Below are positions 1 through 8,369 of a stretch of 64,000 bases of DNA, one piece after another (the stretch's first letter is position 1; every line of letters begins with the position of its first letter). Made by a program: the position numbers and the translations under genes. The DNA comes from an uncultured Lachnospiraceae bacterium (GTDB lineage Bacteria > Bacillota > Clostridia > Lachnospirales > Lachnospiraceae), in NCBI GenBank assembly GCA_910587155.1, contig CAJULA010000012.1, positions 28,296 through 92,295 on the forward strand, in the 5' to 3' direction. The notes beneath the pieces are model-generated. The model saw only the letters and a program-made list of their open reading frames with translations. It had not been told where the DNA came from and searched no databases.

Positions 1-812
1 AGTTGCTTCGTTTTATCAAAAAAGCTGCACAATTCCTGCAGCCCCAGACGGGAATCATTGATCACGTCGGAGATTTCTGTCTGCACGGCGCTGGCGCCCT
101 CCGCAGAACGGGTGATCTGATCGAACATTTCTCCTGTCTGATTTACTTTCGACAGACTTTCATTCAGCGCCTGCTGTGAAGTAGAGATGCTGGTACTTAA
201 CTGGTCGGTTCCCTGTTCCACGTCGTTGATGCCGGCGTCGACTTCCGCGACCAGATCCTTGATTTCATCTGCCAGATGCTTGACTTCCACTGCCACGACA
301 CCGAAGCCTTTTCCCTGTTCGCCGGCCCGTGCTGCCTCAATGGTGGCATTGAGAGCCAGGATATTGGTCTGCTCGGCGATGGAGACAATCTTTCCGGTAC
401 ATACTTTGATCTTGCGCAGGGCTGTCTGGAAATCGGCAAAGGTTTGTTCCATTTCACCAAAATGTGTCTCCACCTGCATGGAGCTGTCTTTGAGTTCTGC
501 CACTTCATCCTGAGCCTGCGTCACGGAACGGGCTATTTCATCCTGAACCTCGGAAAAGCGGCCGGCTACATCGTTAATATCGGAAAACGCCGCCTCAAAG
601 GCATGAAGCTTATCATAGAAGATTTCGGCTTCCTTTAATACATTGTTAAAAGAGCTGTCTATCATGCTCAGTTTCTGCAGGGACGCCACTTCCTTCTGTA
701 CGATGTCCGCACGGTAGTCCCTCAGGCTGTCTGCGATATGTATGATGGGGTACAGAGAATCCTCGTTGGATACTTTGGGTGCTTTTTTTGGGCTTTTACT
801 TTTTCTCAGCAT
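1..812 (-). CDS. Soluble methyl-accepting chemotaxis protein, 3' end outside the window
   Basis: The first 270 codons are present; the reading frame runs off the left edge. The protein starts MLRKSKSPKKAPK, has a helical region, and carries the MCP signalling-domain hairpin around residues 140-180, read from the reverse strand as NILALNATIEAARAGEQG followed by GFGVVAVEVKHLADEIKD. This tip binds CheA and CheW and controls flagellar rotation. No transmembrane segment, HAMP or periplasmic domain is seen, so the receptor is cytoplasmic. It begins 15 bases after the stop of the FIST gene on the same strand, with ribosome binding site GAGAGGAAAG, so the two are co-transcribed. The FIST protein probably supplies the missing ligand-sensing part; that pairing is inference. 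Confidence 0.9.
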   Translation of the reverse strand, partial: MLRKSKSPKKAPKVSNEDSLYPIIHIADSLRDYRADIVQKEVASLQKLSMIDSSFNNVLKEAEIFYDKLHAFEAAFSDINDVAGRFSEVQDEIARSVTQAQDEVAELKDSSMQVETHFGEMEQTFADFQTALRKIKVCTGKIVSIAEQTNILALNATIEAARAGEQGKGFGVVAVEVKHLADEIKDLVAEVDAGINDVEQGTDQLSTSISTSQQALNESLSKVNQTGEMFDQITRSAEGASAVQTEISDVINDSRLGLQELCSFFDKTKQ

Positions 813-827
813 GTTGCTTTCCTCTCA

Positions 828-1883
828 TCATTCAAAGACCACACAGGTCATGGACTGATTTACGAACTGGTTATTGTAGTGCTCGCCGTATCCCACCAGA
901 CCGGCATGATGATCCAGCACACTCATCTCTTTGAGATATTGCTGCATATAATTGTTTTCTGTAAACAGCAGATAACGGAAGAGACAGTTGATGGAAAATA
1001 CGGTGGAGATTCTGGGAAAATCGCGGCGGATCTTCTGAATCGTCTCCTGCACAATCTTCCTGTAATCGCCCAGCTCAAGCAGAATCAGAACATCAGAGTC
1101 ATTGACCTGACGGAAACAGGTGAGGGCGTTTCCATTTACTTCCTTAATGGAAATGATACAGATGTCCTCTCCGTTAAGTTTTCCAAAAGGATTCTTAAAG
1201 GTCTGGGTCAGAATTTCCTTTTCCGTTACATGAAGGATATTCTGATAGACCAGTTTGGCGGGTTTGCCGTTCAGCTCACCGATAATATAGTTGGCCTTAT
1301 CTGTCTTGGAGGCAATGAAACGATAATCGCCCATGGGACGATAGATATTCTCCTTATAGGCTTTCGCTCTGCCATTATGATTCCTGATGAGGGCATAGAC
1401 GGCAGCGTCATGATAGACGGTCCCGTTGACGGAAACCATATCGGCATCGCCTGTTCCACCTGCCAGCGAAATACCATGCCGTTTCAGGACGCTGTATATG
1501 GTAGTCAGTACGCAGGCATCGTTGCCCGTGCAGAAATCAATGCATACGGTATCTTTCTGAGAACCGTGTATGGCAGACATATCTGCTTCCAGACGCCGGA
1601 TATATTTTGCCGGCATGGAAGACGCATATTCCAGTACATTGGCAGCCGCGCTGATACCGTCATAAAATGCGACGACTCCCACACCTTTTTCAATGACGCC
1701 GATATCATAGCACATACCGACACATCCGATACTGGGAACACCCGGATAGCGTTTTTCCAGTTCTTTAACATGCGCTTCAAACTGTTCGCTGTTGGACATT
1801 AAAATAAGCAGCTGAGGCTGCTGCAGCCCGCGGACGGCTTCACTGAGATTTCCGCTGTGACTTGTTCCGAAAAATTGTTTCAC
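828..1883 (-). CDS. FIST domain ligand-sensing protein
   Basis: 351-residue protein matching the FIST N plus FIST C architecture, a sensory module for small ligands (proposed: amino acids) found with chemotaxis and signalling proteins. The N-terminus VKQFFGTSHSGNLSEAV, the segment YPGVPSIGCVGMCYD, GISLAGGTGDAD in the middle and the C-terminal VLDHHAGLVGYGEH are typical. I chose the GTG at 1883 because the family begins here and AGGAGAAAGGA lies just upstream. An in-frame ATG at 1970 would add 29 residues without family resemblance, and it sits only about 12 bases after the predicted transcription start. The gene is first in an operon with the soluble chemoreceptor at 1-812. No membrane segment is seen, so it should act in the cytoplasm. 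Confidence 0.82.
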   Translation of the reverse strand: MKQFFGTSHSGNLSEAVRGLQQPQLLILMSNSEQFEAHVKELEKRYPGVPSIGCVGMCYDIGVIEKGVGVVAFYDGISAAANVLEYASSMPAKYIRRLEADMSAIHGSQKDTVCIDFCTGNDACVLTTIYSVLKRHGISLAGGTGDADMVSVNGTVYHDAAVYALIRNHNGRAKAYKENIYRPMGDYRFIASKTDKANYIIGELNGKPAKLVYQNILHVTEKEILTQTFKNPFGKLNGEDICIISIKEVNGNALTCFRQVNDSDVLILLELGDYRKIVQETIQKIRRDFPRISTVFSINCLFRYLLFTENNYMQQYLKEMSVLDHHAGLVGYGEHYNNQFVNQSMTCVVFE

Positions 1884-1988
1884 TGCTGATTCCTTTCTCC
1901 TGAGCAGATGGCCCTGTATGGCGGCCAGTGCAGGAGTGCCCGCGCCGGCCATCTTTTTGTTCTGGTACATAATTCCTAGTACTTTTTT

Positions 1989-2017
1989 ATTATACTTGAA
2001 AGTGGAGGTTATGGCAA
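1989..2017 (-). promoter_or_regulatory. Sigma-A promoter for the FIST-chemoreceptor operon
   Basis: On the reverse strand, -35 TTGCCA (2012-2017) and -10 TATAAT (1989-1994) are 17 bases apart. It points at the FIST gene. Confidence 0.65.
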
Positions 2018-2048
2018 TAGGTTTTCTGTTTGTGTGAATGGCAACTAT

Positions 2049-2074
2049 TAAAGATCGGGGGAATTTTCCGATAT
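2049..2074 (+). promoter_or_regulatory. Probable sigma-28 (FliA/SigD) promoter
   Basis: TAAA at 2049-2052 and TCCGATAT at 2067-2074, 14 bases between. The flagellar sigma-28 consensus is TAAA-N15-GCCGATAA, so the spacing is one short but the -10 is good. It lies 67 bases ahead of the gene at 2142. Confidence 0.6.
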
Positions 2075-2141
2075 TGTAGGTAACAAAGGAAAGATAACTT
2101 CCCCGTTCCGCGGGGAGGGAGGAAAGGGCAAAGGTGATTTT

Positions 2142-2834
2142 ATGAATCTGTCTGTCAGGGGATTCGGTATGTTTGGCAGTGCGATTTCCGGGTTCGCGCC
2201 GGGAGGAAAGCTGCCGGGAATGCGGGACATGACATTGAAGAGTACACAGGAAGCGGCGCAGAGGGCACAGAAAGCGGCCGGACAGATCGGCTATTGGGAG
2301 CAGCGAAAGGCCGGGCTTAAAAATATGGAGTGCGGCAGTCTGGAGGAGATTGCCGGGAAACTGGATATGCTCCATACCTATGAGGATGAGATCGCGGCGG
2401 CAAAGGCAGCCTATAATCAGGAGCAGATGTTCCATCTGCTTGATGAGGCAAGAGAGCGCGGCGAAAAGATTGCCGAAGCTGTGGAAAAGATGGAACCAAA
2501 GACGCCGGAGGAACGGCAGGAAGAACTGGCCGAAGAAGCGCTGGGAGTGGAAGAGGACGGCGGTATGCTGAAAGAAATACTCGAAGAATCCGAAGAGATC
2601 ATGGAAGAGCTGGAAGAAGAAGTTCTGGAAGAGACGACGGAAGAACTGACGCAGGAAGCTGTGCAGAGGCCCGGTGAAGAACTGATGCAGGAAATCGCAC
2701 GGAAGTCAGATGAAGAACTGACACCGGAAGCCGCACAAAGGCCTGAGGAAGGGATATCAGAGACAGCGCTGGAAAAGGCCATGGCAGAGAGGGATGGAAA
2801 GATTGGATACAGGCCATTTGATGTACGCGCATAG
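2142..2834 (+). CDS. Hypothetical acidic coiled-coil protein with 12-residue repeats
   Basis: 230 residues; I do not recognise a family. The N-terminus MNLSVRGFGMFG is glycine-rich and non-charged, followed by a helical segment (about residues 25-110) and a strongly acidic, glutamate-rich region (about 115-215) expected to form long helices or a coiled coil. Residues 167-202 are three consecutive 12-residue repeats beginning EEL. There is no signal peptide or membrane segment. AAAGGTG precedes the ATG. It lies under a sigma-28-like promoter and 12 bases upstream of the Thg1-like gene, so it probably belongs to the late flagellar/chemotaxis regulon. Any motility role is inference from the promoter only. 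Confidence 0.75.
   Translation: MNLSVRGFGMFGSAISGFAPGGKLPGMRDMTLKSTQEAAQRAQKAAGQIGYWEQRKAGLKNMECGSLEEIAGKLDMLHTYEDEIAAAKAAYNQEQMFHLLDEARERGEKIAEAVEKMEPKTPEERQEELAEEALGVEEDGGMLKEILEESEEIMEELEEEVLEETTEELTQEAVQRPGEELMQEIARKSDEELTPEAAQRPEEGISETALEKAMAERDGKIGYRPFDVRA
2640..2747 (+). repeat. Three tandem 36-base units inside the coding sequence
   Basis: Three in-frame units, each starting GAAGAACTGA and encoding 12 residues of the pattern EEL-x-x-E-x-A-x-(R/K)-x. They lie within the acidic region of the hypothetical protein at 2142-2834. Confidence 0.7.
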
Positions 2835-2846
2835 GAGGCGGGTGAC

Positions 2847-3608
2847 ATGAATTTTAATGAGCTGGACAGAAAGATGAGACGGTTTGAACAGTCGATGGAT
2901 CAGGTGATATGGCCGGAGCTGTATCTGGTGGCCAGACTGGATGGCCGGAACTTTACGAAGCTCACAAAAGAAATCTGTGAATTTGAGGTGCCATTTGATA
3001 TCCGGTTCAGGGATGCCATGATCGGCACGACGCGACGTCTGATGGAATGTGGATTCAGGATTGTCTATGGGTATACGGAAAGTGATGAGATATCCCTTCT
3101 GTTTCACAGAGAGGATAATGCTTTCGGACATAAAAGCAGAAAGATCAATTCCCTCATGGCGGGAGAGGCAAGTGCGTATATGTCGCTGCAGCTCGGCGTA
3201 CCGGCGTGCTTTGACTGCCGCGTGGTGCCGCTGCCGAACCTGGAATGTGTGGGAGACTATTTTGTATGGAGGCAGGAGGACGCTCACAGAAATTCCCTCA
3301 ATGCCCATTGCTACTGGATGCTCCGCGGAAAAGGGATGTCGGCTCCGGAGGCGACCAGACGGCTGGCCGGCAGGAGTATCGCCTGGAAAAATGAGCTGTT
3401 GTTTGCGGAAAAGATCAATTATAACGGCCTTCCCGACTGGCAGAAAAGAGGCGTTGGCCTCTATTATGACACGTATGAGAAGAAAGGCTACAATCCGGTG
3501 AAGAAGCAGGAAGAGTCAACGATCAGGAGACGTATTGAGATAACCATGAGTCTCGAAATGGGAGAAGCGTACAGAAAGTGGGTGTGTGGACTTGCGGCGG
3601 AGGCGTAA
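2847..3608 (+). CDS. Thg1-like 3'-5' polymerase (tRNA-His guanylyltransferase family)
   Basis: 253 residues, the length of the Thg1 catalytic core. Thg1 enzymes add nucleotides to the 5' end of tRNA in the 3'-5' direction. The metal-binding signature is complete: D32 in RLDGRNFTKLTK and D80-E81 in VYGYTESDEISLLF; the region SRKINSLMAGEASAYMSLQL also matches the family. Bacterial members (TLPs) usually repair truncated tRNA 5' ends rather than add G-1 to tRNA-His, because bacteria encode G-1. AGGAGGCGGGTGAC gives a strong ribosome binding site. It follows the acidic protein by 12 bases and appears to share its sigma-28-like promoter, an unexpected setting for a tRNA enzyme. Family assignment is confident; substrate is not known. 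Confidence 0.9.
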   Translation: MNFNELDRKMRRFEQSMDQVIWPELYLVARLDGRNFTKLTKEICEFEVPFDIRFRDAMIGTTRRLMECGFRIVYGYTESDEISLLFHREDNAFGHKSRKINSLMAGEASAYMSLQLGVPACFDCRVVPLPNLECVGDYFVWRQEDAHRNSLNAHCYWMLRGKGMSAPEATRRLAGRSIAWKNELLFAEKINYNGLPDWQKRGVGLYYDTYEKKGYNPVKKQEESTIRRRIEITMSLEMGEAYRKWVCGLAAEA

Positions 3609-3668
3609 ATGCGGCGGGCAGCCTGTGATACGCTTCATGTCAAAGAAACCGTGTTTCATCCCATTGGA

Positions 3669-3695
3669 TAAAAAAAGGACCGATCCTGCCGATAT
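3669..3695 (+). promoter_or_regulatory. Canonical sigma-28 promoter
   Basis: TAAA at 3669-3672, exactly 15 bases, then GCCGATAT at 3688-3695. This matches the flagellar sigma consensus closely and lies 44 bases before the FliD-like gene at 3740. Confidence 0.8.
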
Positions 3696-3739
3696 TATTT
3701 ATGAAAAAAGCAGGAAAACGAATCAGGAGGAATTTGATT

Positions 3740-4402
3740 ATGAGAATTACAAACAATATGTTAAACGATACATCCGCAAGATCGGGGATCGCTTTGAATC
3801 AGAGTTCGCTGCTGAACTATATTGACAGTGACAGTACGGATGACGATGTGCTTGCCGCGCTGCAGAAAGGGAAAGCGGAGAAGAACACGGAGAAAAAGAC
3901 CGGATTTGAGAAACTGGGAGAGGCTTCGGAAACGCTGACCGAAAAAGCGCTGCAGTTTTTGGGGCAGGGGAAAGATTCCCTGTTTGATGAGGCGAAGGAG
4001 AGCGGAAGTAATGAAGAGATCTGGGAAAGAGCAGAAGCTCTGGTCAAAAGCTATAACAGTCTGCTGAAAGAACTGGATACCACTTCCACACAATTGGAGG
4101 ATTATTATAAGAAGATGCTTGTGGAAAGCGCAGGCGGCAGCGCGGAAGGCCTGGCGCAGATCGGCATATCGCAGCAAAAGGACGGTACGCTGAAACTTGA
4201 CAGAGAAAAACTGAAAGCGGCGGATCTGAAAACGCTGGAAAAGGTACTGGGACGGGACGGCGGCTTTACGGCGAAAGTGGCACTGATTGCAGGGCGGGTT
4301 GCCGCAAACGCACAGGCTAATGTGGAGAGCCTTTCCAGTCGGTATGACGCCTCCGGCAATTCCTGGTCGGCGTCTGTGAATAAATATGATTTTCGGGGAT
4401 AA
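3740..4402 (+). CDS. Short FliD C-terminal-domain-like flagellar protein
   Basis: 220 residues. The start MRITNNMLND follows AGGAGGAATTTGATT; an upstream in-frame ATG at 3701 has no ribosome binding site. The N-terminus resembles the filament-axis protein FlgL (MRITNK). The middle, LVKSYNSLLKEL and then IGISQQKDGTLKLDREKL, closely resembles the C-terminal half of the flagellar cap protein FliD. The FliD N-terminal domain is missing, so the protein is about a third of a normal cap protein. A canonical sigma-28 promoter just upstream supports a late flagellar role, perhaps as an accessory filament-tip or junction protein; that role is inference. The remaining 210 bases to glgC hold no gene I can support. 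Confidence 0.75.
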   Translation: MRITNNMLNDTSARSGIALNQSSLLNYIDSDSTDDDVLAALQKGKAEKNTEKKTGFEKLGEASETLTEKALQFLGQGKDSLFDEAKESGSNEEIWERAEALVKSYNSLLKELDTTSTQLEDYYKKMLVESAGGSAEGLAQIGISQQKDGTLKLDREKLKAADLKTLEKVLGRDGGFTAKVALIAGRVAANAQANVESLSSRYDASGNSWSASVNKYDFRG

Positions 4403-4615
4403 GCGATGAACAGCGGAATTCATAGAGGCAATATTCTCCGGAAGTGTACCAGTTTTTTCCGGCGGCGGCAGGAATACAGCCGATTTGTGCGGCATATACT
4501 GGTAAGTTTGTAAATAATTTGTAGATTTTCCTAAATAAATAAACATTGGACTATCATTTTTGGTTATTTTGTAGTATAATTCCTGCATAGGTATTAATTG
4601 TAGGAGGGTAGCTAT

Positions 4616-5824
4616 ATGGCGAAAGAAATGATTGCGATGCTTCTCGCCGGCGGACAGGGTTCCCGTCTGTATGCACTTACCGAGAAGCTCGCAAAACCAG
4701 CAGTTCCATTTGGCGGAAAATATCGTATCATTGATTTTCCGCTTTCCAACTGTGTCAATTCCGGAATTGATACGGTGGGTATTTTGACACAGTATCAGCC
4801 GTTGGTACTGAATGAATATATTGGAAACGGTCAGCCCTGGGATCTGGACCGCCTTTACGGCGGGGTACATGTATTGCCGCCTTATCAGAAGGCAAGCGGT
4901 TCGGACTGGTATAAGGGTACCGCCAACGCTATTTATCAGAATATTTCCTTTATTGAGCGGTATGACCCCCAGTATGTCATTATTCTTTCCGGCGATCAGA
5001 TCTGCAAGCAGGATTACAGTGACTTCCTGAAATTCCACAAAGAGAAAGACGCGGAGTTCAGCGTGGCGGTTATGGAAGTGCCATGGGAGGAAGCATCCCG
5101 TTTCGGCCTGATGGTGGCAGGAGAGGACGACAGGATCACAGAGTTCCAGGAGAAACCAAAGGATCCCAAATCCAACCTGGCCTCTATGGGTATCTATATC
5201 TTCAACTGGGATATTTTAAAGAAATATCTGGAAGAGGATGAAGCCGATCCCAATTCCGAAAATGACTTCGGTAACAACATTATTCCCAATCTCCTCCGTG
5301 ACAACCGCAGAATGTATGCGTATCATTTTGACGGATACTGGAAGGACGTGGGAACGATCTCTTCTCTGTGGGAAGCCAATATGGAAGTACTCGATCCGGA
5401 GCACAGCGGTATCAATCTGTTTGATGAGGACTGGAAGATTTACAGCCGCAACAGCGGTATGACCGGTCATAAGATTTGCAGCGGTGCGGTTGTCGAGAAT
5501 TCCATGCTGACAGACGGCTGCCGGATCAAAGGTACCGTGAAGCATTCGATTCTTTTTTCAGGTGTCCGGGTAGAGAAGGGCGCCGTGATTGAAGACGCGG
5601 TGATCATGGGCAATACGGTCGTTAAGGCCGGCGCGGTGGTAAAACACTGTATCGTAGCAGAGAATGTTACCATCGGCGAAAATGCAGTGGTAGGTGCAAT
5701 GCCTTCCGGTGATGAAAACGGCGTGGCCACGGTGGGCGACGGCGTGACCATTGGCGATGGCGCCAAAGTAGGCCCCAATGCCATGGTGAGAAATAATATA
5801 GAAGGCGGTGAAGAGCAATGGTAA
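4616..5824 (+). CDS. glgC: Glucose-1-phosphate adenylyltransferase, catalytic subunit
   Basis: 402 residues. Makes ADP-glucose from glucose-1-phosphate and ATP, the committed step of bacterial glycogen synthesis. The N-terminal nucleotidyltransferase motif LLAGGQGSRLYALT, the substrate segment KPAVPFGGKYRIIDF, SGDQI around residue 125 and the left-handed beta-helix hexapeptides at the C-terminus are all present. The ribosome binding site is GGAGGG, and a TATAAT -10 lies about 40 bases upstream without a clear -35. The stop overlaps the start of glgD by seven bases, so the pair is translationally coupled, as expected for the two-subunit Firmicute enzyme. No other glycogen gene is adjacent. Confidence 0.96.
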   Translation: MAKEMIAMLLAGGQGSRLYALTEKLAKPAVPFGGKYRIIDFPLSNCVNSGIDTVGILTQYQPLVLNEYIGNGQPWDLDRLYGGVHVLPPYQKASGSDWYKGTANAIYQNISFIERYDPQYVIILSGDQICKQDYSDFLKFHKEKDAEFSVAVMEVPWEEASRFGLMVAGEDDRITEFQEKPKDPKSNLASMGIYIFNWDILKKYLEEDEADPNSENDFGNNIIPNLLRDNRRMYAYHFDGYWKDVGTISSLWEANMEVLDPEHSGINLFDEDWKIYSRNSGMTGHKICSGAVVENSMLTDGCRIKGTVKHSILFSGVRVEKGAVIEDAVIMGNTVVKAGAVVKHCIVAENVTIGENAVVGAMPSGDENGVATVGDGVTIGDGAKVGPNAMVRNNIEGGEEQW

Positions 5825-6960
5825 AATCAAATAGGAGTGCCCTGGGCATTATTTTCCCCAACAGTTATGATGCGTTGGTTCCGGAACTGGTAAATGTGCG
5901 TATGATGGCTTCCATTCCTTTTGCCAGCCGTTACCGTCTGATTGACTTTATCTTATCGAGTATGACCCAGAGCAATATTCACAATATTTCGGTTATGGTT
6001 AATAACAACTATCATTCCCTGATGGATCATCTCGATTCCGGTCGTGAATGGGATCTGGTGCGTAAGAACGGCGGTTTACATATCTTTCCTCCTTTTGCGG
6101 AGAAAGAATCCAAGCCTTATGTGGGCCGTGTAGGCGCAATCGCCGGTATTCTGGACTTTTTAAGAGATCAGAAAGAAGAGTATGTGGTCATAGCGGATAC
6201 AAATGTGGTGGTGAACTTTGATTTCAAAGCACTGATCAAAGCACACATTGAAAAAGGCGCGGATGTTACCATTGCCTACAATGAGCAGGAATTCCCGGAG
6301 AGCCTGATGAAATCCCAGTCCAACGATAAAGGGTTCTATTATACCTTCAATATCGAGGACGGCCGCGTAACAAGGATTTTTGTGAATCCGAGAGAAGAAG
6401 GCGTACAGAATTTCTCCATGAATATCTCCGTACTTCGCCGTGAACTGCTGATCGACCTGATCAATACGGCATTTGTGCATGGACAGGAGTATTTTGAAAG
6501 AGATGTATTGCTTCCCCGACTGAACAAGCTGAATGTACAGGCTTATAAATATGATGGTTATGTAGCGCGTATCAGCGATATCAAGAGCTATTTTGACGAG
6601 AATATGAGGCTGCTGGATGATTATAATCTGGATGCTCTGTTCTCGGGACATGTCGTTTATACAAAGATCCGTGACGATACACCGACCAGGTATGTGGAAG
6701 GTGCAAAGGTACAGAACGTCATGGCTGCCGACGGTTGTCTGATTGAAGGCGATGTGGAAAACAGCGTGCTGTTCCGTGGTGTCAAAGTGGCTAAGGGTGC
6801 AAAAGTGAAAAACAGTATCCTGATGCAGGGAACCGTGATCGAGGCGGGCGCCAGCGTGGAATATCTGGTAGCGGACAAGAATGTCACGATCAGAGCCGGA
6901 AAAGAAATGAAAGGGACAGATACCTTCCCTGTTTATATCGCGAAATTCAGGACAGTGTAA
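5818..6960 (+). CDS. glgD: Glucose-1-phosphate adenylyltransferase regulatory subunit GlgD
   Basis: 380 residues, homologous to GlgC throughout but with the P-loop-like GGQGSRL signature replaced by an unrelated stretch (IIFPNSYDALVPELVNVR), as in known GlgD proteins. In Bacillus and Clostridia GlgD pairs with GlgC and raises its activity. The segment MMASIPFASRYRLIDF and C-terminal hexapeptide repeats (about residues 290-360) confirm the family. It overlaps glgC by seven bases. A hairpin with a short T-rich tail follows at 7021-7056. Confidence 0.94.
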   Translation: MVKSNRSALGIIFPNSYDALVPELVNVRMMASIPFASRYRLIDFILSSMTQSNIHNISVMVNNNYHSLMDHLDSGREWDLVRKNGGLHIFPPFAEKESKPYVGRVGAIAGILDFLRDQKEEYVVIADTNVVVNFDFKALIKAHIEKGADVTIAYNEQEFPESLMKSQSNDKGFYYTFNIEDGRVTRIFVNPREEGVQNFSMNISVLRRELLIDLINTAFVHGQEYFERDVLLPRLNKLNVQAYKYDGYVARISDIKSYFDENMRLLDDYNLDALFSGHVVYTKIRDDTPTRYVEGAKVQNVMAADGCLIEGDVENSVLFRGVKVAKGAKVKNSILMQGTVIEAGASVEYLVADKNVTIRAGKEMKGTDTFPVYIAKFRTV

Positions 6961-7020
6961 GCGGCAGCACACCATAATGGCAGGCAGACCATTTGTATAT
7001 GAAACATAAAAATATGACAG

Positions 7021-7056
7021 AGGCAGGAACGGGCGAACTCGTTTCTGCCTTGTTGT
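7021..7056 (+). terminator. Hairpin after glgCD
   Basis: GGCAGGAACG and CGTTTCTGCC form a 10-bp stem with one G-T pair, followed by TTGTTGT. Probable weak intrinsic terminator between glgD and the dehydrogenase gene. Confidence 0.5.
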
Positions 7057-7089
7057 GTCAGAAGGGCTGCGAAAAAACGGAGGACCGAG

Positions 7090-8271
7090 ATGAGTAACAA
7101 CTTTAACTATTATACCCCGACAAGAGTGGTATTCGGAAAGGGGACGGAAGAACAGACAGGGGCGCTTGTGAAAGCGCAGGGCTGCAGAAAAGTATTGCTT
7201 CATTATGGAAGCGGCAGTGCACGGAAAACAGGGCTGCTTGACCGGATTGAAAAAAGTCTGCAGGAGGCAGGGATTGCCTATGTGGAACTGGGAGGTGTGG
7301 TTCCCAATCCCAGGCTGTCTCTTGTGTATCAGGGGATTGCTCTGTGCAGAAAAGAAGGCGTCGACTTTATCCTGGCGGTGGGCGGAGGCAGTGTGATCGA
7401 CTCGGCCAAAGCCATCGGATATGGCGTAGTCAATGAAGGGGATGTCTGGGAACTGTATGACCGGAAGAAACAGGCGACAGGATGCCTCCCCATCGGTGTG
7501 GTACTGACCATTGCGGCGGCGGGCAGCGAGATGAGCTCCTCCTGCGTGATCACAAAAGACGAGGGCGGTGTGAAACGGGGATATGCCAGTGATTATTGTC
7601 GGGCAAGATTTGCCATCATGAATCCGGAGCTGACGACGACCCTGCCTGACTATCAGACAGCCTGCGGCTGTACCGATATTCTGATGCATACGATGGAACG
7701 CTATTTCACAAACGGCGGACATATGGAGCTGACGGACAGTATCGCGGAAGGACTGATGCGTACGGTGCTGCGCAACGCGGAAATACTGCGTGACCATCCC
7801 GATGATTATGAGGCACGGGCGGAAATCATGTGGGCGGGGAGCCTTTCCCACAACGATCTGACGGGATGCGGCATTCAGGAAAAAGATTTTGCCTCGCATG
7901 CGTTAGAGCATGAGATCGGCGGCATGTTTGATGTGGCGCATGGCGCGGGACTGGCAGCGGTCTGGGGAAGCTGGGCCAGATATGTATACATGAACTGTCT
8001 GGATCGCTTTGAGATGTTTGCTCTGCGGGTGATGGAAGTGGAGCCGGGCAGAGATGCACAGGAGACGGCGCTGCGCGGCATTGAGGCCATGGAGGCCTTT
8101 TACCGAAGGATCGGGATGCCGACCTCACTGCGTGAGCTGGGCATTGCGCCTACGGATGAGCAGCTTGTGGAGCTGGCAAGGAATTGCAGCATTGCCAGCG
8201 GCGGAAAGAAGGGTTCGGCAAAGGTACTGCAGGAGGCGGATATGCTGGCGATTTATCGTGCCAGTCTCTGA
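7090..8271 (+). CDS. Iron-containing alcohol dehydrogenase (butanol dehydrogenase type)
   Basis: 393 residues, full length for the group III iron-dependent alcohol dehydrogenases that reduce aldehydes with NADPH or NADH during fermentation. The nucleotide-binding segment AVGGGSVIDSAKAI is present. Probable iron ligands are D196 and H200 (TDILMHTMERYF), H270 (HALEHEIGG) and H284 (DVAHGAG). The closest known types are the BdhA/BdhB and YqhD dehydrogenases; the real substrate cannot be told from sequence. It stands alone, with a hairpin on either side, and faces the rubredoxin gene. Confidence 0.9.
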   Translation: MSNNFNYYTPTRVVFGKGTEEQTGALVKAQGCRKVLLHYGSGSARKTGLLDRIEKSLQEAGIAYVELGGVVPNPRLSLVYQGIALCRKEGVDFILAVGGGSVIDSAKAIGYGVVNEGDVWELYDRKKQATGCLPIGVVLTIAAAGSEMSSSCVITKDEGGVKRGYASDYCRARFAIMNPELTTTLPDYQTACGCTDILMHTMERYFTNGGHMELTDSIAEGLMRTVLRNAEILRDHPDDYEARAEIMWAGSLSHNDLTGCGIQEKDFASHALEHEIGGMFDVAHGAGLAAVWGSWARYVYMNCLDRFEMFALRVMEVEPGRDAQETALRGIEAMEAFYRRIGMPTSLRELGIAPTDEQLVELARNCSIASGGKKGSAKVLQEADMLAIYRASL

Positions 8272-8290
8272 TTTCTGATGCTTCCGGCGC

Positions 8291-8348
8291 GGTAACAGAG
8301 CGATCGGAGACTTTACGGGGCCGCTGATCGCTCTGCTTCCCTGTTACC
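8291..8348. terminator. Bidirectional hairpin between converging genes
   Basis: CAGAGCGATC (8296-8305) pairs with GATCGCTCTG (8326-8335). An outer alternative pairing, GGTAACAG with CTGTTACC, spans 8291-8348. It lies between the converging dehydrogenase and rubredoxin-fusion genes. Confidence 0.6.
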
Positions 8349-8369
8349 TGTTATGTGTGTCCTTATTTT

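Noticed and set aside
738..1802. 354-codon forward open frame opposite the FIST gene
   Set aside because: The reverse strand encodes the FIST domain clearly; the forward frame shows no family.
3586..3825. 79-codon frame overlapping the Thg1-like gene end and the FliD-like gene start
   Set aside because: Spans a sigma-28 promoter and a ribosome binding site; no family.
6160..7899. 579-codon reverse open frame across glgD and the dehydrogenase gene
   Set aside because: It is antisense to two well-supported genes, has no family resemblance and low-complexity mixed composition.
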